Source of the DNA: Actinobacteria bacterium OV320
Lineage (GTDB): Bacteria; Actinomycetota; Actinomycetes; Streptomycetales; Streptomycetaceae
Length of the DNA stretch: 64,000 nt
Reading direction: 5' to 3'
Assembly (NCBI GenBank): GCA_001298545.1
Contig: LJCX01000024.1
Coordinates: forward strand, 186,001-250,000
Shown here in pieces: positions 53,023 to 61,401 of this stretch. Position numbers and translations under genes: made by a program. Below the pieces are notes generated by a model, which saw only the letters and a list, made by a program, of their open reading frames with translations, had not been told where the DNA came from and made no database searches. Position 1 is the first letter of the stretch; each line of letters begins with the position of its first letter.

Positions 53023-55024
53023 ATGAGGAGATCGACTCGCGTCCTCCGGCTGCTCCTCGCCGGTCTGCTCACCTCCGCCGGGATCACCGCGGCGGTCGCG
53101 CCCGCGCACGCGGCCGGCGAGCAGGTCACGGCCTGGCTCACCACCACGGACGACGCCGGCGGGCGGCACGTGGTCCGCGGTCTGCAGGCCCAGCCCGCCT
53201 TCGCCTTCCAGGCGGGCAGCGGCGGCAGCGGCGAGAACATCACCGTCGACGAGAACACCGGGTACCAGACCTTCACCGGCGGCGGCGCGTCCTTCACCGA
53301 CACCGCGGCCTGGCTGCTGAACGGCAGTGGGGCGCTGTCCGCGGCGACCCGGGAGGCGACCCTGCGCAAGCTGTTCTCGCCGACCGAGGGCATCGGGCTG
53401 TCGTTCCTGCGCAATCCGATGGGCGGCTCGGACCTCGCCCGCTTCGGCTACACCTACGACGACGTCCCGGCCGGCCAGACGGACGCCGATCTGTCGGAGT
53501 TCTCGATCGCACACGACCTGGCGGACGTGGTGCCGCTGACCCGGCGGGCCCGGGAGCTGAACCCGGCGCTGACGGTGATGGCGTCACACCTACGACGACG
53601 TCCCGGCCGGCCAGACGGACGCCGATCTGTCGGAGTTCTCGATCGCACACGACCTGGCGGACGTGGTGCCGCTGACCCGGCGGGCCCGGGAGCTGAACCC
53701 GGCGCTGACGGTGATGGCGTCGCCGTGGACGGCGCCCGCCTGGATGAAGGACAGCGGGCAGCTCAACGGCGGCTGGCTGAAGGCGGAGAACTACGGGGCG
53801 TACGCGTCGTACTTCGTGAAGTACCTCCAGGCGTACCGGGACCAGGGCATACCGGTGGCGTACGTGACGGCGCAGAACGAGCCGACGTGCTGCTCCGGCT
53901 ACCCGTCGATGAGCTGGAACGCCTCGGGGCTGGCGTACTTCACGAAGAGCGAGCTGCTGCCGAAGCTGGCCGCGGCGGGGCTGTCGACGAAGGTGCTGGC
54001 GCACGACTGGAACTGGGACACCTACGACGCGTACGCGGCGCAGACGGTGGACGACGCGGCGGTCCGCTCGCACCCGAACTTCGGCGGGATCGCCTGGCAC
54101 GGCTACGGCGGGGACGTGGCGAAGCAGACGTCGGTGCACAACCAGTACCCGCAGCTGGACGCCTTCGGCACCGAGCACTCCGGCGGGACGTGGATCGCCG
54201 ACCAGCAGCGCGAGGACATGCTCGACATCGTGAACTACACCCGCAACTGGGCGAAGTCGGTGACCAAGTGGTCGCTGGCCGTGGACCAGAACCGGGGACC
54301 GCACAACGGCGGCTGCGGAACCTGCGACGGGCTGGTCACCGTGCACAACGGGGACGGGGCGAGCGGGACCGTCGACTACACGATCGAGTACTACACGATG
54401 GGGCACCTGACGAAGTTCGTCCGGCCGGGCGCGCAGCGGATCGCGTCGACGGCGTCGTCGTCCGTGCCGAACGTGGCATGGCGCAACCCCGACGGCACCA
54501 AGGCGCTGATCGCCTTCAACGACGCCTCGACCGCGAAGACGGTGACGATCAACTGGGGCGCGCAGCACGCGACGTACTCGCTGCCGGGCAACACGTCGGC
54601 GACCTTCACCTGGTCGGGGACGCAGTCGGGTGACGCGAGCCGGTCGGGGTCCCTCGCCGGGCTCGCGGGCAAGTGCCTGGACGTGGCGGGTGGCGCGACG
54701 GCGAACGGCACGGCCGTGCAGCTCTACGACTGCAACGGGTCGGCCGCCCAGCGCTGGACCGTCCAGCCGGACGGCTCGCTCCAGGCGCTCGGCAAGTGCC
54801 TCGACGTCGTCGGGGGTTCGACGGCCGACGGCGCGAAGACACAGCTGTACGACTGCAACGGAACCGGCGCGCAGCGGTGGACGTACAACGCCACCACCGG
54901 CGATGTCGTGAACGCGGCGGCGAACAAGTGCCTCGACGTCACGGACAACTCGTCGGCGAACGGGGCACGGGGCCAGATCTGGTCCTGCACGGGGGCGGCC
55001 AACCAGAAGTGGCAACTGCGGTAG
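53023..55024 (+). pseudogene. GH30 glucosylceramidase/endo-beta-1,6-glucanase with ricin-B CBM13, frameshifted by 136-bp duplication
   Basis: The frame from 53023 (signal peptide MRRSTRVLRLLLAGLLTSAG; GH30 start YQTFTGGGASFTDTAAWLL) is good to about 53585, then goes out of frame. The correct frame resumes in the second copy of a 136-bp tandem duplication (see repeat) and runs to 55024 with SPWTAPAWMKDSGQL, catalytic acid Glu in TAQNEPTCCS, nucleophile Glu in FGTEHSGG, and a C-terminal ricin-type beta-trefoil (KCLDV and QRW repeats). Removing one copy restores a 621-residue enzyme. As written, translation of frame one ends at 54633 in an unrelated frame. Confidence 0.92.
53450..53721 (+). repeat. 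136-bp perfect tandem duplication inside the GH30 gene
   Basis: Bases 53450-53585 and 53586-53721 are identical over all 136 positions. Since 136 is one more than a multiple of three, the extra copy shifts the frame by +1. No flanking repeat or target-site duplication is seen that would suggest a mobile element. Confidence 0.97.
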
Positions 55025-55050
55025 GACCGGGGGCTGCCGGTGAGCGGTGC

Positions 55051-55110
55051 CGGAGGGGGGCGGGGGGGGGGGCGGATCCGGGGGGGTTCCGCCGCCCCCC
55101 CCGCCCTCCC
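55051..55110. terminator. Poly-G/poly-C hairpin region between GH30 gene and cimA
   Basis: G-runs of 11 (55062-55072) and 7 (55080-55086) face a C-run of 8 (55095-55102) around GGATCC. These can fold into a very G+C-rich hairpin and may end both convergent genes. Homopolymers this long are also prone to slippage and to sequencing error. Confidence 0.55.
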
Positions 55111-55202
55111 CGCCTTCCCGGCCCTCCCGGCCCGGCGGGAACCGGCCGGTGCCGGGCCTCGGCGAGTCCGTGGGCCCGCCGAGGACTCCTGCTCGGCGGC
55201 GC

Positions 55203-56807
55203 CTACTCGGCGGGCTCCACCTTGGCCCGCAGCAGGCCGTAGGTGTAGGCGTCCTCCAGGGCCTGCCAGGAGGCGGCGATCACGTTCTCCGCGACACCTA
55301 CCGTGGACCACTCGCCCGTGCCGTCCGTCGTGGAGATCAGGACGCGGGTGGTGGACTGGGTGCCGTGGACGCCCTCCAGGATGCGGACCTTGTAGTCGAC
55401 CAGGTCGAGCTTGGCCAGCTGGGGGTAGATCTTCTCCAGCGCCACGCGCAGGGACCGGTCCAGGGCGTTGACCGGGCCGTTGCCCTCGGCCGTCGCGACG
55501 ATGCGCTCGCCCTTGGCCCACAGCTTGACCGTGGCCTCGTTGGCGTGGGTGCCGTCGGGGCGGTCCTCGACGATGGCCCGCCAGGACTCGACCTCGAAGT
55601 ACTTCAGCGGCCGGCCCTCGACCTCGGCCCGCAGGAGCAGCTCGAAGGAGGCGTCCGCCGCCTCGTAGGTGTAGCCCTTGAGCTCGCGTTCCTTGACCCG
55701 CTCCACGACCCGGCCGACCAGTTCGCGGTCGCCGCCCAGGTCGACACCGAGCTCCTTGCCCTTGAGCTCGACCGACGCCCGTCCGGCCATGTCCGACACC
55801 AGCATCCGCATGGTGTTGCCGACCTGCTCGGGGTCGATGTGCTGGTAGAGGTCCGGGTCGACCTTGATCGCCGAGGCGTGCAGGCCGGCCTTGTGGGCGA
55901 AGGCCGAGACTCCCACGTACGGCTGGTGCGTGGACGGCGTCAGGTTGACGACCTCGGCGATCGCGTGCGAGATGCGGGTCATCTCGCGCAGTTTGCCCTC
56001 GGGCAGCACCTTCTTGCCGTACTTCAGCTCCAGGGCCGCGACGACCGGGAACAGGTTCGCGTTGCCGACCCGCTCGCCGTAGCCGTTCGCGGTGCACTGG
56101 ACGTGCGTCGCGCCCGCGTCCACCGCGGCCAGGGTGTTCGCCACCGCGCAGCCGGTGTCGTCCTGGGTGTGGATGCCGAGCCGGGCGCCGGTGTCGGCGA
56201 GGACCGTGGAGACGACCGCCTGGATCTGCGCCGGGAGCATGCCGCCGTTGGTGTCGCAGAGGATGACCACGTCCGCGCCGGCCTCGGCGGCGGCCCGGAC
56301 GACCGCCTTCGCGTACTCCGGGTTGGCGCGGTAGCCGTCGAAGAAGTGCTCGCAGTCGACGAAGACCCGACGGCCCTGCTCCTTCAGGAACGACACCGTG
56401 TCGCTCACCATCGCCAGGTTCTCGTCCAGCGTCGTGCGCAGCGCCAGCTCGACGTGTCGGTCGTGGGACTTGGCGACCAGCGTGATCACCCCGGCGCCCG
56501 ACTCCAGCAGCGCCCTGACCTGCGGGTCCTCTGCGGCCTTCGCGCCCGCCCGACGGGTGGCGCCGAAGGCGACCAGCTGGGCGTGCTTGAAGTCGATCTC
56601 CTCCTGGGCGCGGGCGAAGAACTCGGTGTCCCGCGGGTTGGCGCCCGGCCAGCCGCCCTCGATGAAGCCCACGCCGAAGTCGTCCAGGTGCCGGGCGATG
56701 GCCAGCTTGTCGGCGACGGTGAGGTTGATGCCCTCACGCTGCGCGCCGTCGCGCAGGGTGGTGTCGAAGACGTGGAACGAGTCGTCGAGTTCGCTGGTTG
56801 CGGTCAT
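55203..56807 (-). CDS. cimA: (R)-citramalate synthase
   Basis: The 534-residue enzyme joins pyruvate and acetyl-CoA to citramalate, an entry to isoleucine. It has FHVFDTTLRDGAQREGINLTV at the N-terminus, GFIEGGWPGANPRDTEFFA near residue 47, CDTNGGMLPAQIQ near 192, HTQDDTGCAVANTLAAVDAGATHVQ near 218 and NGYGERVGNANL near 245, then a LeuA dimer/regulatory domain. The GWPGANPRD and THxDD-type pattern fits CimA better than LeuA. The ATG at 56807 (MTATSELDDSFHVF) is the natural start; the frame stays open upstream into a leader region with a terminator-like hairpin. Confidence 0.93.
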   Translation of the reverse strand: MTATSELDDSFHVFDTTLRDGAQREGINLTVADKLAIARHLDDFGVGFIEGGWPGANPRDTEFFARAQEEIDFKHAQLVAFGATRRAGAKAAEDPQVRALLESGAGVITLVAKSHDRHVELALRTTLDENLAMVSDTVSFLKEQGRRVFVDCEHFFDGYRANPEYAKAVVRAAAEAGADVVILCDTNGGMLPAQIQAVVSTVLADTGARLGIHTQDDTGCAVANTLAAVDAGATHVQCTANGYGERVGNANLFPVVAALELKYGKKVLPEGKLREMTRISHAIAEVVNLTPSTHQPYVGVSAFAHKAGLHASAIKVDPDLYQHIDPEQVGNTMRMLVSDMAGRASVELKGKELGVDLGGDRELVGRVVERVKERELKGYTYEAADASFELLLRAEVEGRPLKYFEVESWRAIVEDRPDGTHANEATVKLWAKGERIVATAEGNGPVNALDRSLRVALEKIYPQLAKLDLVDYKVRILEGVHGTQSTTRVLISTTDGTGEWSTVGVAENVIAASWQALEDAYTYGLLRAKVEPAE

Positions 56808-56911
56808 GGTCTGAAGGCTCCTGTGTTGGATCTCGGTCGTTACCGGAATGACCGGCTCCACCATCCCCCCATGCTCCCTCGCGCTCTCGCTCCCGGCTGT
56901 GGGTGGGCCAG

Positions 56912-56998
56912 AAAAGCGAAAAACCCCTCGCGGGTGCGAGAGGTCTGCGCGCGGGTCGAGGACGACGATGGCCGCTCGTACCTGGTCGTACGGAGCGG
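56912..56998 (-). promoter_or_regulatory. Candidate attenuator hairpins upstream of cimA
   Basis: On the minus strand, hairpin 1 (56972-56981 with 56988-56998, 10 bp plus a bulge) abuts the stop of a 16-codon leader. Hairpin 2 (56936-56943 with 56924-56931, 8 bp, one G-U, loop ACCC) is followed by TTTTTCGCTTTT (56923-56912), a good intrinsic terminator and an uncommon T-run for this genome. It lies about 105 bp before the cimA ATG. A terminator belonging to the upstream tetR operon is the alternative reading. Confidence 0.55.
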
Positions 56999-57049
56999 TC
57001 ACTGCGGACCGGCGCGCCTGCTGCCAATAATCGTGGCGAACGAGAGCAC
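56999..57049 (-). CDS. Candidate leader peptide with Ile-Ile codons upstream of cimA
   Basis: GTG at 57049 opens a 16-residue frame MLSFATIIGSRRAGPQ ending with TGA at 56999-57001. The two isoleucines use ATT ATT (57026-57031), rare codons here, and the cimA product leads to isoleucine. No Shine-Dalgarno is visible, so a leaderless transcript would be needed. Support is positional only; there is no proof that it is translated. Confidence 0.4.
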   Translation of the reverse strand: MLSFATIIGSRRAGPQ

Positions 57050-57114
57050 GGCGGCAGTCTGGCACAGTCCGTCCGTTTGCTCACCGGGTGTCTCAGGATG
57101 CGAGCAGCGCGTTC

Positions 57115-57729
57115 TCACACATCGGCGAGCAGGCTCTCGGCCAGGAACTCGCGGACGTGCCCGAGGACCTGCTCCCGGCCCGTGCCCCGCAGTCCGATGG
57201 CGACATGGATGGAGAAGCCGTCGAGGAGGGCGCGCAGCCGGGCCGCGAACCGGTCGGGGTCCACGCGCCGGAACTCGCCCCGCGACACCCCTTCCGCCAG
57301 CAGGGCGACCAGGTCGCGGTGCCAGGCGCCCTCGATGGCCGCCTGGCGGTCCCGGGCGTCCGCGTCGACGGCGGCGTTCTGCGAGCGGTTCCAGACCTCC
57401 AGCCAGAGCGTCCAGTGCGGGTCGCGGTGGCCGTCGGGGACGTACAGGTCGACATAGGCGTCGAGGCGCTCGCGGGCGGGGGCGGCGCGGGCCAGCAGCC
57501 GGGCGCGCTCCGCGCCGAGCCGGCCCTCGCTCCACTCCAGGGTGCGCAGCAGGAGTTCGTCCTTGGAGTGGAAGTAGTAGAGGAGATGGCCGCTGCTCAT
57601 CCCGACCTCGCGGCCGAGCCCCGCCATGGTGAGCGTCTCCAGACCGCGCGCGGCGATCATCTCCATGGCGGCGGCCAGGACGTCCTCGCGGGGCGGCGCG
57701 TTCCTGCGTGCCCGTGCCGCTCCGGCCAT
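57115..57729 (-). CDS. TetR-family transcriptional regulator
   Basis: The 204-residue protein has an N-terminal TetR helix-turn-helix (VLAAAMEMIAARGLETLTMAGLGREVGMSSGHLLYYFHSKDELLLRTLEW) and a helical ligand domain. ATG at 57729 (MAGAARARRNAPP) is 31 bp after the agmatine deiminase stop; an ATG at 57801 would overlap that gene. It is the last gene of the ureAB-ureC-aguA-tetR run and probably represses it by binding the palindrome at 61247-61263. The ligand may be a polyamine or urea-type compound, by inference from its neighbours. Confidence 0.9.
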   Translation of the reverse strand: MAGAARARRNAPPREDVLAAAMEMIAARGLETLTMAGLGREVGMSSGHLLYYFHSKDELLLRTLEWSEGRLGAERARLLARAAPARERLDAYVDLYVPDGHRDPHWTLWLEVWNRSQNAAVDADARDRQAAIEGAWHRDLVALLAEGVSRGEFRRVDPDRFAARLRALLDGFSIHVAIGLRGTGREQVLGHVREFLAESLLADV

Positions 57730-57760
57730 TCCCGGCTCCCCTACGTCTCGTCCCCGGATC

Positions 57761-58798
57761 TCAGACCCTCGGCTGCTGCTGGGTGATGCAGTGGATGCCA
57801 CCGCCGCCGGAGAAGATCGTACGGGCGTCCACCAGGGTGACCGTGCGCTCCGGGAACAGGCGGCGGAAGACGCCCGCCGCGAGTTCGTCGCGCGGGTCGT
57901 CGAAGCCGCAGAGCACGACGCCGCCGTTGCAGAGGTAGTGGTTGATGTACGAGTAGTCGGCCCAGTGGCCGTCGGCCTCCAGGGCGGTCGGGGCGGCGAC
58001 CTCGACGACCTCCAGACGGCGGCCCCGCGCGTCGGTCTGCGCCTTCAGCAGCCCGACGACCTCCTTCGTCACCTCGTGGTCGGGGTGGGCCGGGTCGGGC
58101 TGGTGGTGGGCGACGACGACTCCCGGGCGGGCGAAGGCGGCGACGATGTCGACGTGGCCGAGGGTGCCGAAGCCGTGGGGAGGGTAGTCGCCGGTGAGGC
58201 CGCGGGGCAGCCAGATCGCCTTGCGGGTGCCGAGCATGGCGTGGATCTCCGCCTCGACCTCGTCCCGCGTCCACCCCGGATTGCGCTCCGGGCCGAGCTG
58301 GACCGTCTCCGTCAGCAGGACCGTGCCCTCGCCGTCCACATGGATCGCGCCGCCCTCGTTGACCAGCTTCGAGGCGTACGTCCGTGCCCCCGCGAGGTCC
58401 GAGACATACGCGGCGATCTTCGCGTCGTGCTCCCAGCGGGCCCAGCCCTGGGCACCCCAGCCGTTGAACGTCCAGTCGACGGCGGCGAGTCGCCCGTCCG
58501 CGCCGGTCAGGAAGGTGGGGCCGATGTCGCGCATCCAGGCGTCGTCGAGCTCGCGCTCGACCGTGTCGACGCCCGGGCCGAGGAGAGCGCGGGCGGGCGC
58601 CGACTGTCCGGGGCCGCACACCACCGTCACCGGCTCGAAGCGGTGGACCGCGCGGGCGACCGAGGCCCAGGCGGCCCGGGCCGCGGCCAGGTCGTCGAGG
58701 TCGTCGAAGGTGGGGTTGGGGCCGGGCCACGCCATCCAGGTGCGCTCGTGCGGGGCCCACTCGGGGGGCATGCGGAAGCCGTCGGCGGCAGCAGACAT
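57761..58798 (-). CDS. aguA: Agmatine deiminase
   Basis: The 345-residue enzyme of the guanidino-group-modifying family converts agmatine to N-carbamoylputrescine and ammonia. Motifs: RMPPEWAPHERTWMAWP near residue 9, DDAWMRDIGPTFLT near 85, SKLVNEGGAIHVDGEGTVLLTE near 142 and the catalytic Cys337 in GGGGIHCITQQQ. It starts 9 bp after ureC and is followed by tetR. No nitrilase-type N-carbamoylputrescine amidase (AguB) is nearby; the urease homologues take its place in the operon. Confidence 0.93.
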   Translation of the reverse strand: MSAAADGFRMPPEWAPHERTWMAWPGPNPTFDDLDDLAAARAAWASVARAVHRFEPVTVVCGPGQSAPARALLGPGVDTVERELDDAWMRDIGPTFLTGADGRLAAVDWTFNGWGAQGWARWEHDAKIAAYVSDLAGARTYASKLVNEGGAIHVDGEGTVLLTETVQLGPERNPGWTRDEVEAEIHAMLGTRKAIWLPRGLTGDYPPHGFGTLGHVDIVAAFARPGVVVAHHQPDPAHPDHEVTKEVVGLLKAQTDARGRRLEVVEVAAPTALEADGHWADYSYINHYLCNGGVVLCGFDDPRDELAAGVFRRLFPERTVTLVDARTIFSGGGGIHCITQQQPRV

Positions 58799-58807
58799 CA
58801 GCGGTCC

Positions 58808-60481
58808 TCAGAGGAAGTACAGGCGGTTGAGGGAGACGGACTCGGCCGGTTCGGAGCGCAGCGGCTCGCCGTCGAGGGTGACCAGGCCGGTGCGCTGGTC
58901 GACGTCGACCGCTCCGGTACGGGAGTTGCGGAGCAGGTCGGCGGGGCCGATGCCGCGGGTGCCGCGGACGGCGACCCGGCGGCGGCGGGTCGGCATCGAG
59001 TCGCCGCCCTGGTCGAGGGCGGCCCGGGCGACGAAGGCGACCGAGAGGTCGGCGGGGGTGGCCCCGTACGCCCCGAACTGCGGCCCTAGGACCAGGGGTT
59101 CGCAGGTGTCGGTGGCCGCGTTCGGGTCGCCGACCACGCCGTACGCCGGGAAGCCCGACTTGAGCACGAGCTGCGGCTTGGCGCCGAAGTACTCGGGGCG
59201 CCACAGCACGATGTCGGCGAGCTTGCCCACCTCGATCGAGCCGACCTCGTGCGCGAGGCCGTGGGCGATGGCCGGGTTGACGGTCAGCTTGGCGATGTAG
59301 CGGAGCACGCGCTCGTTGTCGTCGCCGCCGTCCGGGGCGCCGAACTCGGCCTTCATCTTCCCGGCCATGGCGAACGTACGGCGGACCGTCTCGCCCGCGC
59401 GGCCCATGCCCTGGGCGTCGGACGAGGTGATGCCGATCGCGCCCAGGTCGTGCAGGACGTCCTCGGCGCCCATGGTGCCGGCCCGGATCCGGTCGCGGGC
59501 CATGGCGGCGTCGCCGGGCAGGTCGGTCTTGAGGTCGTGGACGGAGACGATCATGCCGTAGTGCTCGGCGACGGCGTCCCGGCCGAAGGGGAGGGTGGGG
59601 TTGGTGGAGGAACCGATGACGTTGGCGACGCCCGCCATCTTCAGCACGTTGGGCACATGCCCGCCGCCGCAGCCCTCGATGTGGAAGGCGTGGATGGTCC
59701 GGCCCTCCAGCACCCTCAGGGTGTCCTCGACCGACAGGCACTCGTTCAACCCGTCGCTGTGCAGGGCGACCTGTACGTCGTGTTCCTCGGCGACCCGCAA
59801 CGCCGTGTCCAGCGCCCGGGTGTGGGCGCCCATGTCCTCGTGCACCTTGAAGCCCGAGGCGCCGCCCTCGGCGAGGGCCTCCACCAGGGGCGCGGCGGAC
59901 GAGGACGAACCCCGGCCGAGGAAGCCGATGTTGACCGGCCAGGCGTCGAACGCGTTGAACGCGTGCCGCAGCGCCCAGGGCGAGTTGACGCCGACGCCCC
60001 ACACGGGACCGAACTCCTGCCCGATGACCGTGGTCACCCCGGAGGCCAGCGAGGCCTCCATGATCCGCGGCGACAGCAGATGGACATGGGTGTCGACGGC
60101 GCCCGCGGTGGCGATCAGCCCCTCGCCGGACACGATGGACGTGCCGGTGCCGACGACGACGTCGACCCCGTCGAGGGTGTCGGGGTTCCCGGCCCGCCCG
60201 ATCGCGTGGATCCGGCCCTCCCGGATGCCGATCGACACCTTCCGGATCCCCTGCACGGCGTCGATCACGACGACGTTGCTGATCACGACGTCACAGGTCT
60301 CGCGGACGGCGGCGGCCTTGAGGTGCAGCCCGTCCCGGGCGGTCTTGCCGAAGCCGGCCAGGAACTCGTCGCCGTGCAGCTGGGAGTCGGACTCGACGCG
60401 GATGACCAGCCCCGAGTCGCCGAGACGGACGCGGTCGCCGGCCCGGGGGCCGTGGGTGGCGGCGTACTCGTAAGGGTTCAT
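58808..60481 (-). CDS. ureC: Urease alpha subunit homologue lacking the catalytic flap cysteine
   Basis: The 557-residue protein aligns along its length with urease alpha. Nickel ligands are present: His132 and His134 (DTHVHLL), Lys212 (FKVHED, the carbamylated Lys), His214, His241 (ALHSDGL), His267 (FHIEGCGGGH) and Asp355 (SSDAQGMG). In the mobile flap the canonical M-V-C-H-H-L is M-I-V-S-V-H-D-L here: the catalytic Cys is Val314, His315 is kept and the next His is Asp316. Its start overlaps ureAB (ATGA). No nickel-insertion genes (ureD/E/F/G) are in the operon. It is a divergent paralogue rather than a standard urease. Confidence 0.9.
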   Translation of the reverse strand: MNPYEYAATHGPRAGDRVRLGDSGLVIRVESDSQLHGDEFLAGFGKTARDGLHLKAAAVRETCDVVISNVVVIDAVQGIRKVSIGIREGRIHAIGRAGNPDTLDGVDVVVGTGTSIVSGEGLIATAGAVDTHVHLLSPRIMEASLASGVTTVIGQEFGPVWGVGVNSPWALRHAFNAFDAWPVNIGFLGRGSSSSAAPLVEALAEGGASGFKVHEDMGAHTRALDTALRVAEEHDVQVALHSDGLNECLSVEDTLRVLEGRTIHAFHIEGCGGGHVPNVLKMAGVANVIGSSTNPTLPFGRDAVAEHYGMIVSVHDLKTDLPGDAAMARDRIRAGTMGAEDVLHDLGAIGITSSDAQGMGRAGETVRRTFAMAGKMKAEFGAPDGGDDNERVLRYIAKLTVNPAIAHGLAHEVGSIEVGKLADIVLWRPEYFGAKPQLVLKSGFPAYGVVGDPNAATDTCEPLVLGPQFGAYGATPADLSVAFVARAALDQGGDSMPTRRRRVAVRGTRGIGPADLLRNSRTGAVDVDQRTGLVTLDGEPLRSEPAESVSLNRLYFL

Positions 60482-61176
60482 CGGTTCGCCCCTCCCGCTT
60501 CCGCTCCCAGGTATCCGCAGGCGGCGGCCCGGCGCAGGGCCTCGTCCTTCGCGCCCGGCGCGTCGAGCGGCCCGTCGACCAGGCCGGCGAAGCCGATCGC
60601 TACCCGGTCGCCGCCGATCGGCACGAGCCCGACCTCGCCGCTCTCCCCCGGACCGAAGCGCACGGAGGACCCGGCGGGGACGGCGAGCCGCATGCCGTAG
60701 GCCTTCTCCCGGACGAAGTCGAGCCGCGGGTTGGCCTCGAAGAAGTGGAAGTGGGAGGTGACGGAGACGGGTACGGTCGCCGTGTTCGTGACCGTCAGCC
60801 GTACGGCCGCCTCGGGCTCGGCGTGCTCGGGCCCCGGCAGCAGGGCCCCCGGCGCCCGGTCCCCGAGCGTGCCCCCGGCGATCGGATCGCCGACGACCGC
60901 GAGCCGCGAGCCGTCGTCGAACACGGCCTCGACATGCACCTCGGTGACGACGTCCGCGACGCCCGGCAGCACGTCGTCCGGGCCGAGCACCGACCGGGCG
61001 CGTTCGATCGCCTCGGCGAGCCGGGCGCCGTCACGGGCGGCCTCGCACACCGTGTCCGCGATGAGCGCGGTCGCCTCGGGAACGTTCAGCCTGAGCCCGC
61101 GGGCCCTTCTCGCCCGGGCCAGCTCCGCCGCGCCGAAGAGCAGAAGGCGGTCCCGCTCGGTGGGGGTGAGTCGCAC
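60478..61176 (-). CDS. ureAB: Urease gamma-beta fusion subunit
   Basis: The 232-residue protein joins a gamma domain (MRLTPTERDRLLLFGAAELARARRARGLRLNVPEATALIAD) to a beta domain (VTNTATVPVSVTSHFHFFEANPRLDFVREKAYGMRLAVPAG...SVRFGPGESGEVGLVPIGG). Fused gamma-beta subunits are known in some actinobacterial and Helicobacter ureases. The GTG at 61176 is preceded by GGGAG 7 bases upstream and gives the typical UreA start; an in-frame ATG at 61203 lies in the operator. It is the first gene of the operon and overlaps ureC by 4 bp. Confidence 0.92.
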   Translation of the reverse strand: MRLTPTERDRLLLFGAAELARARRARGLRLNVPEATALIADTVCEAARDGARLAEAIERARSVLGPDDVLPGVADVVTEVHVEAVFDDGSRLAVVGDPIAGGTLGDRAPGALLPGPEHAEPEAAVRLTVTNTATVPVSVTSHFHFFEANPRLDFVREKAYGMRLAVPAGSSVRFGPGESGEVGLVPIGGDRVAIGFAGLVDGPLDAPGAKDEALRRAAACGYLGAEAGGANR

Positions 61177-61191
61177 GTTGCTCTCCCTTTC

Positions 61192-61263
61192 TTTGAGCAG
61201 CACTCTAAACCTTCTCCCGCATGATCAGAAGGCATGACTGGAAACTTTTGAGCACTGCTCAAA
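61192..61263 (-). promoter_or_regulatory. TetR-type operator and promoter of the ureAB-ureC-aguA-tetR operon
   Basis: A perfect palindrome TTTGAGCA-C-TGCTCAAA lies at 61247-61263. A degenerate copy, TTTGAGCA...CTCTAAA, lies at 61192-61209; its minus-strand TAGAGT fits a -10 box just before the ribosome-binding site. Two TTTGAGCA half-sites about 55 bp apart thus bracket the promoter. The TetR gene at the operon end is the likely binder. Confidence 0.7.
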
Positions 61264-61288
61264 CGTGAGCATCCCCCGAGAACGCCAC

Positions 61289-61375
61289 AGGGCCACCCCG
61301 GACGGAGTGGCCCTGACGGGGTGGCCCTGACGGGGTGGCCCTGATGGAGTGGCCCTGACGGGGTGGCCCTGACGG
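61289..61375. repeat. 14-bp tandem repeat downstream of ilvE
   Basis: About 5.4 units of GACGGGGTGGCCCT (61301, 61315, 61329, 61343, 61357, 61371; two A/T variants). The arm AGGGCCACCCCG at 61289-61300 is the inverse complement of the unit core, so it can pair with any of several copies. It lies 27 bp beyond the ilvE stop and serves as a terminator-like region before the ure operator. Confidence 0.9.
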
Positions 61376-61401
61376 CAAAGAGGGCGACGGGAAAGGGGCG
61401 G

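Noticed and set aside
56734..57084. Minus-strand frame with TTA and TTG codons through the cimA leader, considered as a bldA-dependent peptide
   Set aside because: It runs without stop through the terminator hairpin into cimA out of frame and has no ribosome-binding site or motif. The shorter Ile-Ile frame is the better leader candidate.
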